From contig CANQST010000007.1 in NCBI GenBank assembly GCA_947626595.1, forward strand, positions 1 to 45,804: a DNA stretch of 45,804 bases, in the 5' to 3' direction. This document shows positions 27,488 through 37,417 of this stretch, piece after piece (position 1 is the first letter of the stretch; every line of letters begins with the position of its first letter). This stretch comes from an uncultured Bacilli bacterium. GTDB taxonomy: Bacteria > Bacillota_I > Bacilli_A > RF39 > UBA660. A program made the translations under genes and the position numbers. The notes under the pieces are model-generated. The model did not search any database, was not told the origin of the DNA, and saw only the letters and a program-made list of their open reading frames with translations.

Positions 27488-28329
27488 TACAGAAAAGTTT
27501 TGATAGAAAGGCTAGTTTATATTTGATACCAACTCCTATTGGTAATTTAGACGATATTACAATTAGAGCGTTAAAGACTTTGGAGATGGTTGATTTTATT
27601 TTATGTGAAGATACAAGAGAAACATTAAAATTACTTAATAAATATGAGATTAAGAAAAAATTAGTTAGTTGCCATGAATATAATGAGGAAAAAGTTAAAG
27701 AGTATGTCATTAGTGAATTGCAAAATGGTAAAAATATTGGTTTAGTTACTGACCAAGGGACACCTATTATAAGTGATCCTGGTTATATTGTGGTGAGAGA
27801 AGTTATTAAAAATAATTTTAATGTTATTAGCTTACCTGGTACAACTGCTTTTGTTCCTGCTTTAACGGCTTCGGGAATTGAGCCATCTAAATTTTTATTT
27901 TATGGTTTTTTGAATGCGAAAAGTTCTAAGCAAAAAAAAGAATTGGAAGATTTAAAAAAGATTAAGTATGCTTTAGTTTTTTATGAAAGTGTTCACCGAT
28001 TAGATACGACTTTGAAAAATATGTTAGAAGTTTTAGGCGATAGAAACATATGCCTTTGTCGAGAAATTTCTAAAATTCATGAAGAATTTATTAGAGGAAA
28101 TTTAAGTGAAGTTATTGGTGTTTCTAGTTCTTTAAAAGGTGAGTTTGTTATTGTAGTTGAAGGAAATAAGGAAGTTACAAATTATGACGAGCTTAGCATT
28201 TTGGAACATGTTCAATTGTATATTGGTGATGGTATGAGTGAAAAAGCCGCGATAAAAATGGTCGCAAGTGAGAGAAAAGTTCCAAAATCAACTATTTATA
28301 TGGAATATCATAATAATAAAAGGAAGTGA
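27484..28329 (+). CDS. rsmI: 16S rRNA (cytidine1402-2'-O)-methyltransferase RsmI
   Basis: LYLIPTPIGNLDDITIRALKTLE; LVTDQGTPIISDPG. Confidence 0.96.
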   Translation: MIQKSFDRKASLYLIPTPIGNLDDITIRALKTLEMVDFILCEDTRETLKLLNKYEIKKKLVSCHEYNEEKVKEYVISELQNGKNIGLVTDQGTPIISDPGYIVVREVIKNNFNVISLPGTTAFVPALTASGIEPSKFLFYGFLNAKSSKQKKELEDLKKIKYALVFYESVHRLDTTLKNMLEVLGDRNICLCREISKIHEEFIRGNLSEVIGVSSSLKGEFVIVVEGNKEVTNYDELSILEHVQLYIGDGMSEKAAIKMVASERKVPKSTIYMEYHNNKRK

Positions 28330-28904
28330 TTTATTTGAAACTAATTGTGGGACTAGGAAATCCTGGTAAGGAATATGAAAAGACAAGACACAATATTGGT
28401 TTTATGATGGTAGATAAATATTTATCTATAAAAAATATTAAAGATAAGTGGAAATCAAAATTTAATGGTTTATATATTGAAAAAGAATTGTTTAATGAGA
28501 AAGTTATTTTTTTAAAACCGCAAAGTTATATGAACCTTTCAGGAGAAGTTGTAGGTAAGTTTGTAAATTTTTATAAGATAAATATTGAAGATATTTTAGT
28601 TATATCAGACGATTTAGATTTAAATATTTCTAATTTTAAACTTAAAGATAAGGGTTCAAGTGGTGGCCATAATGGTCTAAAAAATATTGAATTAATACTT
28701 GGAACTAATCAGTATAAGAGATTAAAAATAGGTATAAATAATGATAAAAGCCTTGATACTAAAGATTATGTATTAGGAAAAATTGATAAGCAAACTTTAG
28801 AAGAATACGATAAGTTATTTAATGAACTTTCTTTAGTAATTGACGATTATTTTTCTCTTCCTTTTGTTGATTTAATGAATAAATATAACCGTAAGAATAG
28901 GTGA
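28326..28904 (+). CDS. pth: Peptidyl-tRNA hydrolase
   Basis: LIVGLGNPGKEYEKTRHNIGFMMVD; actual start may be TTG at 28335. Confidence 0.96.
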   Translation: MIYLKLIVGLGNPGKEYEKTRHNIGFMMVDKYLSIKNIKDKWKSKFNGLYIEKELFNEKVIFLKPQSYMNLSGEVVGKFVNFYKINIEDILVISDDLDLNISNFKLKDKGSSGGHNGLKNIELILGTNQYKRLKIGINNDKSLDTKDYVLGKIDKQTLEEYDKLFNELSLVIDDYFSLPFVDLMNKYNRKNR

Positions 28905-28908
28905 GGGT

Positions 28909-31900
28909 ATGAATTTTCTAAATGATTTTATTGATATAAGATTAGAAAAAGACATGGGTATGATTGGTCTTACCGATGGTTTTTTTGTTGCTTATCTTAA
29001 TAAAATGCTTGAAGAGGTTAATAAAAACATTTTAGTAGTTGTTTCTAGTTTGTATGAAGCTAATAAATTATATTCGTCTCTTAGTATGTATACAAATAAA
29101 GCTACTTTGTTTCCTATGGACGACTTTTTAACTAGTGAAGCTTTAGCAATATCGCCTGATTTACGTGTTTCTAGATTGGAGACTATTAATAGAGTAATTA
29201 GTGGAGAAAAGTGTATTGTAATTACTAATTTGATGGGCTATTTAAGATTTTTGCCAATTAAAGAAAATTATTTAGATTTTATTTTAAATTTAAAAGTAGG
29301 TGATTTATATGAGCCATCTTTATTGGTTAAAAAGCTAATTTCTTCTGGTTATGTACGTGATACTATTGTTAATAAGACGGGTGAAATTGGTGTAAGAGGT
29401 TATATTATTGATATTTTTCCGGTTGATGAGGAGAACCCTATTCGTATTGAATTTTTTGATAATGAAATAGAATCTATTAGATACTTTGATGCGGATACGC
29501 AGAAGTCGTTAAAAGAAATACAGGAAATAAGAATAAAACCATACTTTGAATTTTTAACAGAAAAAGAAGTAAGTGAAGAAGAGTTTGGAAAACAGAAGTA
29601 TTTACAAAAGTATGAAAAAGTTGCCAATATAAGTGAGTATTTGGGTGAACATATTACTTTTTTTAAAGATTATGAGCAATTAGATTTAAGTTATAAAAAT
29701 ATAATGGAAGAAGTTCTTACGTATAAAGAAGAAAAAGACAGGGATTTTTCTTATCAATATATGTTTAATTTTAATGAATTAGTAGAAATGTTTCCTGTTT
29801 ATTATATGAGTATTAATAATATTTCTTCTAAAAATATGTCTAAGGTAGTTGATTTTAAAGTTAGAAGTATTAATAATTTTTCTGAAAATGTTGATAATAT
29901 TAATAAATTCATTAGAATGGAATTACAAGAAGAAAAGACGGTTATTATTTGTTTAAAAAAATATCAATTGCAAAGTGTTTTGAAAAAATTAAATATGAAC
30001 GTTAATGATAAGGGTATTTTAAAAAATAAAGTTAATTTAATAGAGGGAGAAGTACCAGCTGGTTTTATTTATAAAGACATTGTTTTACTTAGTGCAGCAG
30101 AGCTTTTTAATGTGAAAGAGCAAAAGAAAAAGTATGTTACTAAGTATAAATATTCTTCTACTATTAAAGATATTTCTAAGTTAGAAGTTGGTGATTATGT
30201 TGTACATAATATTCACGGAATAGGGATTTATAATGGCATAAAGACTTTGACTTCTAATGGTATAAGTAGAGATTATATAGAGGTTTTATATCTTGGTACA
30301 GATAAAATTTATATTCCAGTTGAAAAGATAGATTTACTAACAAAATATTCTGGTAAAGAGGGTGCGGCACCTAAGATTAATAAACTTGGTGGATTAGAAT
30401 GGAAAAAGACAAAGGCTAGAGTAAAGGAAAAGGTAAAGGATGTTGCGGAGAAGCTTTTGAAACTTTATGCAGAAAGAGAAAAAAGAGTGGGCTTTGCTTT
30501 TTCTAAAAATAATGAAATGTTGGAAGACTTTGAGAAGGATTTTCCTTATGAACTTACGACTGACCAGAAGCAAGCTATTGCGGTAATAAAGAAAGATATG
30601 GAAACGCCGGTTCCTATGGATAGACTTTTGTGTGGTGATGTTGGTTTTGGGAAAACGGAAGTTGCTTTTGTAGCGGCTTTTAAGGCAGTACTTGACTCTA
30701 AGCAAGTTTTGTTTCTTTGTCCAACGACTATTCTTTCTAATCAACATTATGAAAATGCTCAAGAAAGATTTAAAAATTTCCCAGTATCAATAGGTATTTT
30801 AAATCGTTTTACGACTCCTAAAGAAGCTAAAAGAGTTTTGGAAGGATTAGCTAATGGAACAATTGATATAGTTTTTGGAACGCATAGATTGTTAAGTGAC
30901 GATGTTAAACCAAAAAATCTAGGTCTATTGATAATTGACGAGGAACAACGTTTTGGAGTTATGCATAAAGAAAAAATTAAGCAATATAAAACTAATATTG
31001 ATGTTTTAACTTTAACGGCTACGCCTATTCCTAGGACTTTGCAAATGTCTTTAGTTGGTATTAGAAGTTTATCTTTAATTGAAACACCACCTATGAATAG
31101 ATATCCAGTTCAGACTTATGTTTTGGAGGAGAATAAGCAAATTATAAGAGATGCCATATATAAAGAATTAGCTCGTGATGGACAAGTTTTTGTTTTATAT
31201 AATAAAGTTCTTTCAATTGAGGAGGAGGCAGTTAAAATTAAAAACTTAGTACCAGAGGCTAGGATTACGGTTGTTCATGGACAAATGACTAAGTTAGAAT
31301 TAGAAAGTAGAATTTTTGATTTTATAAATCATGAATATGATATTTTGCTTTGTACGACTATTATTGAGACAGGTATTGATATTCCTAATGTTAATACGCT
31401 TATTATAATGGATGCTGATAGATTTGGTTTAAGTCAACTTTATCAAATAAGAGGTCGTGTTGGTAGAAGTGATAAGTTTGCTTATGCCTATTTAATGTAT
31501 CAACCTTTTAAAATGCTTAATGATACGGCTATTAAGAGATTAAATGTTATTAAGGAATTTACAGAACTGGGAAGTGGTTTTTCTATTGCGACTAGGGATT
31601 TATCAATTCGCGGTGCTGGTGATATTTTAGGTAGTGAACAAGCTGGCTTTATTGATTCTGTAGGAATTGATTTGTATTTAAAAATGTTAAATGAAGAAGT
31701 TAATAAAGAGACTGATTTAACTTTAGAAGAGGAAAATAGTAAGCCATTACTTAATGTTGCGACACATATTGATGATGCTTATGTAAATGAAGATGAGCTT
31801 AAGATTTCTATTCACAGAATGATAAATGAAATTGAAGACGAAAAATCATTTAATAAAGTAAAAGAAGAATTGACTGATAGATTTGGTAAATTAAATGAAG

Positions 31901-32202
31901 ATATAATTATTTATATGTATGAAGAATGGTTTGAGAAGTTAGCAAGTAAATTAAAAATTAATAAAGTTAGACAGACAAGAAATTCTATTGAAATGGAGTT
32001 TCCTTTAGAAGTAGTTGCTAAATTTGATATGGAAGAAGTATTTATGGATGCCTTTTATGTAAGTAATATGTTTAGGTTTGTAAGTAAGCAAAATAGTCTT
32101 TTAATAATTTTAGATATAATTAAATTAGATAAGCATCCTGTTTACTATTTAGTATCTTTATTAGATAAAATTTGTAAAAAATATGGAAATTTACTTGACT
32201 AA
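28909..32202 (+). CDS. mfd: Transcription-repair coupling factor Mfd
   Basis: CGDVGFGKTEVAFVAAFKAV; DEEQRFGV; RGRVGRSDKFAYAYL. Confidence 0.98.
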   Translation: MNFLNDFIDIRLEKDMGMIGLTDGFFVAYLNKMLEEVNKNILVVVSSLYEANKLYSSLSMYTNKATLFPMDDFLTSEALAISPDLRVSRLETINRVISGEKCIVITNLMGYLRFLPIKENYLDFILNLKVGDLYEPSLLVKKLISSGYVRDTIVNKTGEIGVRGYIIDIFPVDEENPIRIEFFDNEIESIRYFDADTQKSLKEIQEIRIKPYFEFLTEKEVSEEEFGKQKYLQKYEKVANISEYLGEHITFFKDYEQLDLSYKNIMEEVLTYKEEKDRDFSYQYMFNFNELVEMFPVYYMSINNISSKNMSKVVDFKVRSINNFSENVDNINKFIRMELQEEKTVIICLKKYQLQSVLKKLNMNVNDKGILKNKVNLIEGEVPAGFIYKDIVLLSAAELFNVKEQKKKYVTKYKYSSTIKDISKLEVGDYVVHNIHGIGIYNGIKTLTSNGISRDYIEVLYLGTDKIYIPVEKIDLLTKYSGKEGAAPKINKLGGLEWKKTKARVKEKVKDVAEKLLKLYAEREKRVGFAFSKNNEMLEDFEKDFPYELTTDQKQAIAVIKKDMETPVPMDRLLCGDVGFGKTEVAFVAAFKAVLDSKQVLFLCPTTILSNQHYENAQERFKNFPVSIGILNRFTTPKEAKRVLEGLANGTIDIVFGTHRLLSDDVKPKNLGLLIIDEEQRFGVMHKEKIKQYKTNIDVLTLTATPIPRTLQMSLVGIRSLSLIETPPMNRYPVQTYVLEENKQIIRDAIYKELARDGQVFVLYNKVLSIEEEAVKIKNLVPEARITVVHGQMTKLELESRIFDFINHEYDILLCTTIIETGIDIPNVNTLIIMDADRFGLSQLYQIRGRVGRSDKFAYAYLMYQPFKMLNDTAIKRLNVIKEFTELGSGFSIATRDLSIRGAGDILGSEQAGFIDSVGIDLYLKMLNEEVNKETDLTLEEENSKPLLNVATHIDDAYVNEDELKISIHRMINEIEDEKSFNKVKEELTDRFGKLNEDIIIYMYEEWFEKLASKLKINKVRQTRNSIEMEFPLEVVAKFDMEEVFMDAFYVSNMFRFVSKQNSLLIILDIIKLDKHPVYYLVSLLDKICKKYGNLLD

Positions 32203-32243
32203 AGAGCTTTTACCTTGTAAATTTAAAGAGGCTAGGAGAGTGA

Positions 32244-32885
32244 ATGATGGAAACAGAAGATTTAAAAAAAATACATTTTGATAATTATAAGAATGCAATA
32301 ATTGAAAATATTAAGAGAAATACAAATACATTAGTTGAAGATATTAAGTCTTTAGCAGAAAAACCTCCTTTAGAGGCAATGGATGTAATTAGAGGAAAGT
32401 TTTTAGAAGTAGCGAAAAAAGAGGGAGAAGTTGTAAATATTGAAAAGCTTGATAAAATAGTTTCTTTATATAGAAGTAAAGTAGTTTCTTCTTTAGATGA
32501 TGTTGGTATTGAAAGAAATAAAGTTTTACTTGAATTAGTTGATAATTTTAAGTATGAAGATAATATTTTTAAACTTTCTAAGAAAAATTTAGCTACGGTT
32601 AATAAGAAAAATAAAACTTATATAAAAGATATTTTAAAGAGGGAAATAGAAGAGCTTATTAAAAATATAGATGGTGTTTTTAGAGAAAGTGATAAGAAAG
32701 AAAGATTAGAAAGTGATGTTTGTAAGTATTTAAGAGGTATTTATATAAGACAATGTATAGAAAATATGGAAGTAAAGGTTATAGTTAAAGATACTACTTT
32801 AATAAATGGTATTAAAGAATTAGCAGAGAGATATCTATTTACAATTAATAATTCAAGACTTTTAAAGGAAGATTTAGAAAATTAG
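32244..32885 (+). CDS. Hypothetical protein, highly charged, soluble
   Basis: 213 aa ORF in co-directional cluster between mfd and spoVT; no family recognised. Confidence 0.75.
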   Translation: MMETEDLKKIHFDNYKNAIIENIKRNTNTLVEDIKSLAEKPPLEAMDVIRGKFLEVAKKEGEVVNIEKLDKIVSLYRSKVVSSLDDVGIERNKVLLELVDNFKYEDNIFKLSKKNLATVNKKNKTYIKDILKREIEELIKNIDGVFRESDKKERLESDVCKYLRGIYIRQCIENMEVKVIVKDTTLINGIKELAERYLFTINNSRLLKEDLEN

Positions 32886-32934
32886 TATAAATCTTTTTTC
32901 TTTTTACAAACTAAATATGAAAAGGAGTTTTTTT

Positions 32935-33465
32935 ATGAAAGCAACAGGTATAGTAAGAAGAATAGACGAATTAGGGAGAATTGTTATTCCTAAAGAAATT
33001 AGAAGAAATTTAGGTATAAAAGCTAATGAACAATTAGAAATATTTGTAGATAATGATAGTATTATTTTAAAGAAGTTTTCAGATTTTACTAATTTAGGGA
33101 AGATTGCGAACTTTTTAGTTGAAATTATGGGGAGTTCTTTTGATAAGAATATAATGATAAGTGATAGGAGTAAAGTGCTTGCTGCTAGCAGTAAGTATAA
33201 GAAAGATTATGTAGGAGAAGCTTTATCTAGTTATGTAGAAGATATTATGAATGATAGGAAGAAGGTAATAGAAAGTAGTTTATCTAGAGTGGAGTTTATT
33301 AATAATACTGAGATAGTTACTTCTTATATAATTGCGCCAATTATAGTAAATAGTGATATTTTAGGAGCTATATTTTTACTTAATGATAAGGTATCTGTAA
33401 GTGAAGAGGATGAGAAAGTTGTTAATTTTATCGTAGATTTTTTAGAAAAAATAGTTGAAGAATAG
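32935..33465 (+). CDS. spoVT: Stage V sporulation protein T (AbrB-like N-terminus, GAF-like C-terminus)
   Basis: MKATGIVRRIDELGRIVIPKEIRRNLGIKANEQLEIFVD. Confidence 0.93.
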   Translation: MKATGIVRRIDELGRIVIPKEIRRNLGIKANEQLEIFVDNDSIILKKFSDFTNLGKIANFLVEIMGSSFDKNIMISDRSKVLAASSKYKKDYVGEALSSYVEDIMNDRKKVIESSLSRVEFINNTEIVTSYIIAPIIVNSDILGAIFLLNDKVSVSEEDEKVVNFIVDFLEKIVEE

Positions 33466-33479
33466 AAGATGGTTGTGCT

Positions 33480-33717
33480 ATAATAGGACCATAAATGTTG
33501 TGAAGAAGAGTTTTATGGTCAAATAACTAGTTAAGAGAACTTTTGGTTGGTGGGAAAAAGTATAGTTAGATTATAAAATATGGCTTTGGAGCTGTTATAT
33601 CGATATGTAGGTATAAACGTTAATAGGCGTTAACTATTTAAAGTGTATAATACAAGTTATTATAAAGTAAGGTGGTACCGCGAGTTTTCGTCCTTATATT
33701 TATAATAACTTTTTTTT
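33480..33717 (+). promoter_or_regulatory. T-box leader upstream of metS
   Basis: AAGGTGGTACCGCG antiterminator bulge motif; AAGTTATTATAAA...TTTATAATAACTTTTTTTT terminator stem. Confidence 0.92.
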
Positions 33718-33731
33718 GGAGGGAGAATTTT

Positions 33732-35261
33732 ATGGAAAAATATTATATTTCAACGGCTATTGCTTATACTTCAGGCAAGCCACATATTGGTAATACTTAT
33801 GAAGTTGTGTTGGCTGATGCTATTGCGAGATTTAAGAGATTACAGGGTTATGATGTTTATTTTCAAACTGGTACAGACGAGCATGGAGAAAAAATTGAGT
33901 TAAAAGCTAAAGAGGCTGGAGTATCACCACAGGAGTTTGTTGATAAAGTTGCGGCAGAGATTAGGCGTATTTGGGATATTATGGATACGAGCTATGATCG
34001 TTTTGTTAGAACAACAGATAAAAAGCATGAAGAAGTAGTTCAGCATATTTTTAAGTATATGTATGACAAAGGTGATATTTATAAAGGAGAGTATAAAGGT
34101 CTTTATTGTACGCCATGTGAGTCTTTTTGGACAGAAAGTCAATTAGTTGATGGTAAATGTCCAGATTGTGGAAGAGATGTTGTTTTTAAAGAAGAAGAGG
34201 CTTATTTCTTTAAGTTATCTAAATATCAAAAAGATTTAGAAGATTATATTGAAAAGCATCCAGAATTTATTCAACCAGTTGCGAGAAAAAATGAAATGAT
34301 AAATAATTTTATTAAACCTGGTTTACAAGATTTATGTGTTTCTAGGACTTCTTTTAAATGGGGAATACCAGTTGATTTTGATAATAAGCATGTTGTTTAT
34401 GTATGGCTTGATGCTTTAACTAATTATATTACTAATATAGGTTTTGATTTTGATAAGTCAACAGAAGAATTTAAGTATAAATGGCCAGCTGATTTACATT
34501 TAATTGGTAAAGATATTATAAGATTTCATACTATTTATTGGCCATGTTTCTTAATGAGTTTGGACTTGCCTTTACCTAAACAAGTATTTGGTCATCCGTG
34601 GTTATTAATGAATTCTGATAAAATGAGTAAGTCAAAAGGAAATATTATTTATGCGGATGATTTAGTAGAAAAGTTTGGTGTTGATGCAGTAAGATTTTAC
34701 TTGTTACATGAAATACCTTTTGCGAGTGATGGTAATATTAATTATGAATTAGTTATTGATAAAGTAAATAGTGAACTTGCGAATGTATTAGGAAATTTAG
34801 TTCAAAGAACTATTTCTATGGGACATAAGTATTTTAATGGAAAAATTAAGAATACTTTAGTAGAAGAAGATATTGATAAAGAGTTTATTAAGGGTATAAA
34901 TGAATTAAAAAATATTACTTTTGAAAAGATGGATAAATTACAAGTGAGTGACGCTATGACGGAGATATTTAATGTCCTTAGAAGTAGTAATAAATATATT
35001 GATGAGACAACTCCATGGGTTTTAGCGAAAGATGCAAATAAGACTGATAGACTTGAGACTGTTTTATATAATTTACTTGAAGCTATTAGAATTTGTGCTT
35101 TATTATTAGAGCCTTTTATGCCAAGTACTAGTAAAAATATTTTGAAACAGTTAAATAATATTGAAGATGCTCTTTTCTATGTTAGTGACAATACTTATGA
35201 GCTAGGTCAAGCAGAAATATTGTTCCAAAGAATAGATAAGAGTAAGTTTTTTGAGGAATAG
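33732..35261 (+). CDS. metS: Methionyl-tRNA synthetase
   Basis: YYISTAIAYTSGKPHIGNTYE; KMSKSKGN; start trimmed to MEKYYIST. Confidence 0.97.
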   Translation: MEKYYISTAIAYTSGKPHIGNTYEVVLADAIARFKRLQGYDVYFQTGTDEHGEKIELKAKEAGVSPQEFVDKVAAEIRRIWDIMDTSYDRFVRTTDKKHEEVVQHIFKYMYDKGDIYKGEYKGLYCTPCESFWTESQLVDGKCPDCGRDVVFKEEEAYFFKLSKYQKDLEDYIEKHPEFIQPVARKNEMINNFIKPGLQDLCVSRTSFKWGIPVDFDNKHVVYVWLDALTNYITNIGFDFDKSTEEFKYKWPADLHLIGKDIIRFHTIYWPCFLMSLDLPLPKQVFGHPWLLMNSDKMSKSKGNIIYADDLVEKFGVDAVRFYLLHEIPFASDGNINYELVIDKVNSELANVLGNLVQRTISMGHKYFNGKIKNTLVEEDIDKEFIKGINELKNITFEKMDKLQVSDAMTEIFNVLRSSNKYIDETTPWVLAKDANKTDRLETVLYNLLEAIRICALLLEPFMPSTSKNILKQLNNIEDALFYVSDNTYELGQAEILFQRIDKSKFFEE

Positions 35262-35264
35262 TTT

Positions 35265-36017
35265 ATGATTGATACACATTGTCATTTAAGTAATAGTTAC
35301 TATGAAAAAATAGAGGAAGTGCTTGAGGAAAATAGAAAGGCTGGAGTTGAAAAAATTATTATTAGTGGCTGTTCTAAAGAGGAAATAAAGGAAGCTATAG
35401 ATATAGCAAATACCCATCAAGATGTTTATGCAACGATTGGGTACCATCCTGAAGAAGTTAATAAGGTAACTGATAATGATTTAGAGGAATTAAAAAGTCT
35501 TATAAAAAGAGAAAGTAAAGTTGTAGGACTTGGGGAGATTGGCCTTGATTATTACTATGAAAAAGATAATAAGGATAAGCAAATAGCTTTATTTGAAAAG
35601 CAATTAAAAATAGCACAAGAGTTGGGTATTAGTGTTGTTATTCATAGTAGAGATGCGGTTAATGATACTATTAATGTTCTAAAGAAGTATAAAGTTAAGG
35701 GTGTTATTCATTGTTTTAGTGGTAGTTTGGAAGTCGCAAAAGAGTATATAAAAATGGGATTTATGCTTGGAATAGGTGGCGTTGTTACTTTTAAGAATAG
35801 TAAATTAGGTGAGGTTGTTTCTAAAATTGGTTTAGAAAATATTGTTTTAGAAACTGATAGTCCTTATCTTACACCACATCCTTTTAGGGGAGAAAAGAAT
35901 AGTTCTAAGTACCTAGTTTATGTTGTAGAAAAGATTGCTGAAGTAACGGGTAAATCAGTAGAAGAAGTAGAGCTTAAAACATCGAAGAATGCCCAAGTTC
36001 TATTTGACTTACAGTAG
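35265..36017 (+). CDS. tatD: TatD-family DNase
   Basis: MIDTHCHL; GLGEIGLDYYY; IHCFSGS; LETDSPYLTPHPFRG. Confidence 0.96.
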   Translation: MIDTHCHLSNSYYEKIEEVLEENRKAGVEKIIISGCSKEEIKEAIDIANTHQDVYATIGYHPEEVNKVTDNDLEELKSLIKRESKVVGLGEIGLDYYYEKDNKDKQIALFEKQLKIAQELGISVVIHSRDAVNDTINVLKKYKVKGVIHCFSGSLEVAKEYIKMGFMLGIGGVVTFKNSKLGEVVSKIGLENIVLETDSPYLTPHPFRGEKNSSKYLVYVVEKIAEVTGKSVEEVELKTSKNAQVLFDLQ

Positions 36018-36063
36018 TTTTTGTGATAACCTAGATTTAGGTAGGGGTTAGAGGAGGTAACTA

Positions 36064-36636
36064 GTGAGTAGTTCTGCTAAGAAATCAATTACTATTTTTT
36101 TAAGTATATCTTTTCTTATATTGGTTGGTGCGATAGTTTTAGGATTTTTCCTTTTTAAATCAATATTTAAAAGTAGTGGCGAAATAGAAGTAAATTATTC
36201 TTCTAGAATAGTTCATATTGATAATAGTTTACCTATGGGTGATGAGATGGGTAAAAAGCTAGATAGCAGTGATACTAAAGATGGTCTTTATGGTTATATA
36301 GAGTTTAGTATTAATGAAGTTAAGGGAAAGAAAACTAAATATGAAATTTACTTAGAAGAAGAAAAAGTGGATGCTAAAATTGATAGTAATTATATTAAAT
36401 TATATTTAACTGATATGAGTGATAAAGCTATTTCGGGATTTGAGGGGGGAGTTATTCCATCTTTTAAATCATTAAAAGTAGCGAGTGATAGACCATCAGG
36501 GAAAGTTTTATATAGAGGAAAGTTAAATGCTTATGAAGAGAAAAAATATAAGTTAAGAGTTTGGCTTTCTGATGCAAGTGCAATAGATAGTGAAAGAAAG
36601 GAATTTAAAAGTAAGCTAGGCGTTAGGGTCTACTAG
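36064..36636 (+). CDS. Membrane-anchored extracellular hypothetical protein, paralog 1
   Basis: N-terminal TM; LPMGDEMGKKLDSSD...YEIYLEE...YKLRVWLSDASAI shared with next ORF; GTG start. Confidence 0.8.
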   Translation: MSSSAKKSITIFLSISFLILVGAIVLGFFLFKSIFKSSGEIEVNYSSRIVHIDNSLPMGDEMGKKLDSSDTKDGLYGYIEFSINEVKGKKTKYEIYLEEEKVDAKIDSNYIKLYLTDMSDKAISGFEGGVIPSFKSLKVASDRPSGKVLYRGKLNAYEEKKYKLRVWLSDASAIDSERKEFKSKLGVRVY

Positions 36637-36645
36637 GAGGATGTT

Positions 36646-37248
36646 ATGAAGAATAAAAAGGGTGAGAAAGATTTTTCTGCTTTAATAGTTGGTATATGTG
36701 TTTTGTGTTTGACTATTTTGATTGCTAGTTGTGTAGTATTTTTTAATAGAAAAGAAGAGGTTCAAAAGGAAGAGAAAAAGGGTGGAAATGTTACATTATC
36801 TTATACTGATGATATAAATATTTTTAGTTTACCTAATCCATTACCATTAACGGATGCAGTAGGTAAAGCTTTAAATACAAGTGATATGTATTTTGATTTT
36901 ACAGTAGATGCTGAACTTGACGAAGCTGATACTATTGATTACGAAATTTATATTGAGAAGTATGGTAATACACCTACAGTAAATGACGAAGATATAAGAT
37001 TTTATTTGGAAAAGCAAAATAGTGGTAGTTTTGAAGAGGTATTAGAACCTACTAGTTTTAAGGGATTGACTGCTAAGAGTGAGTTAGGTTCACCACGTGG
37101 ATCAATGGTAATTTATAGTGATAGTACTAGTAAAGATAAAACAGAGAATTATCGCTTGAGAATGTGGATTGCAGATAGTGCTATTATTAATGAAGGAATG
37201 ACACCTAGTTATAATGTAAAAGTAAGTGTTACTGGTAAAGCTAAATAG
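36646..37248 (+). CDS. Membrane-anchored extracellular hypothetical protein, paralog 2
   Basis: N-terminal TM; LPLTDAVGKALNTSD...YEIYIEK...YRLRMWIADSAII. Confidence 0.8.
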   Translation: MKNKKGEKDFSALIVGICVLCLTILIASCVVFFNRKEEVQKEEKKGGNVTLSYTDDINIFSLPNPLPLTDAVGKALNTSDMYFDFTVDAELDEADTIDYEIYIEKYGNTPTVNDEDIRFYLEKQNSGSFEEVLEPTSFKGLTAKSELGSPRGSMVIYSDSTSKDKTENYRLRMWIADSAIINEGMTPSYNVKVSVTGKAK

Positions 37249-37417
37249 ATAGTTTATTAATTAAAAGATTTTCTTTTTTGGAAGGTCTTTTTCTTTGATA
37301 CTTTGTCTAAAAAAGTCAAATTATAAGTGTAAAGTTTAAAAATATCTAGTGTAAATTTAGATATTTTTTTGTCAATTTAATAGTCAAGTTAATATTTTTT
37401 TATTATAATTAAGTTAG

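Noticed and set aside
36029-36042. ACCTA-gatt-TAGGT hairpin before the first paralog gene
   Set aside because: Short 5-bp stem with no T-run; not convincing as a terminator or riboswitch.
37087-37102. TTCACCACGTGGATCA as a seventh parS
   Set aside because: Only about 12 of 16 positions match and it lies in coding sequence; likely chance.
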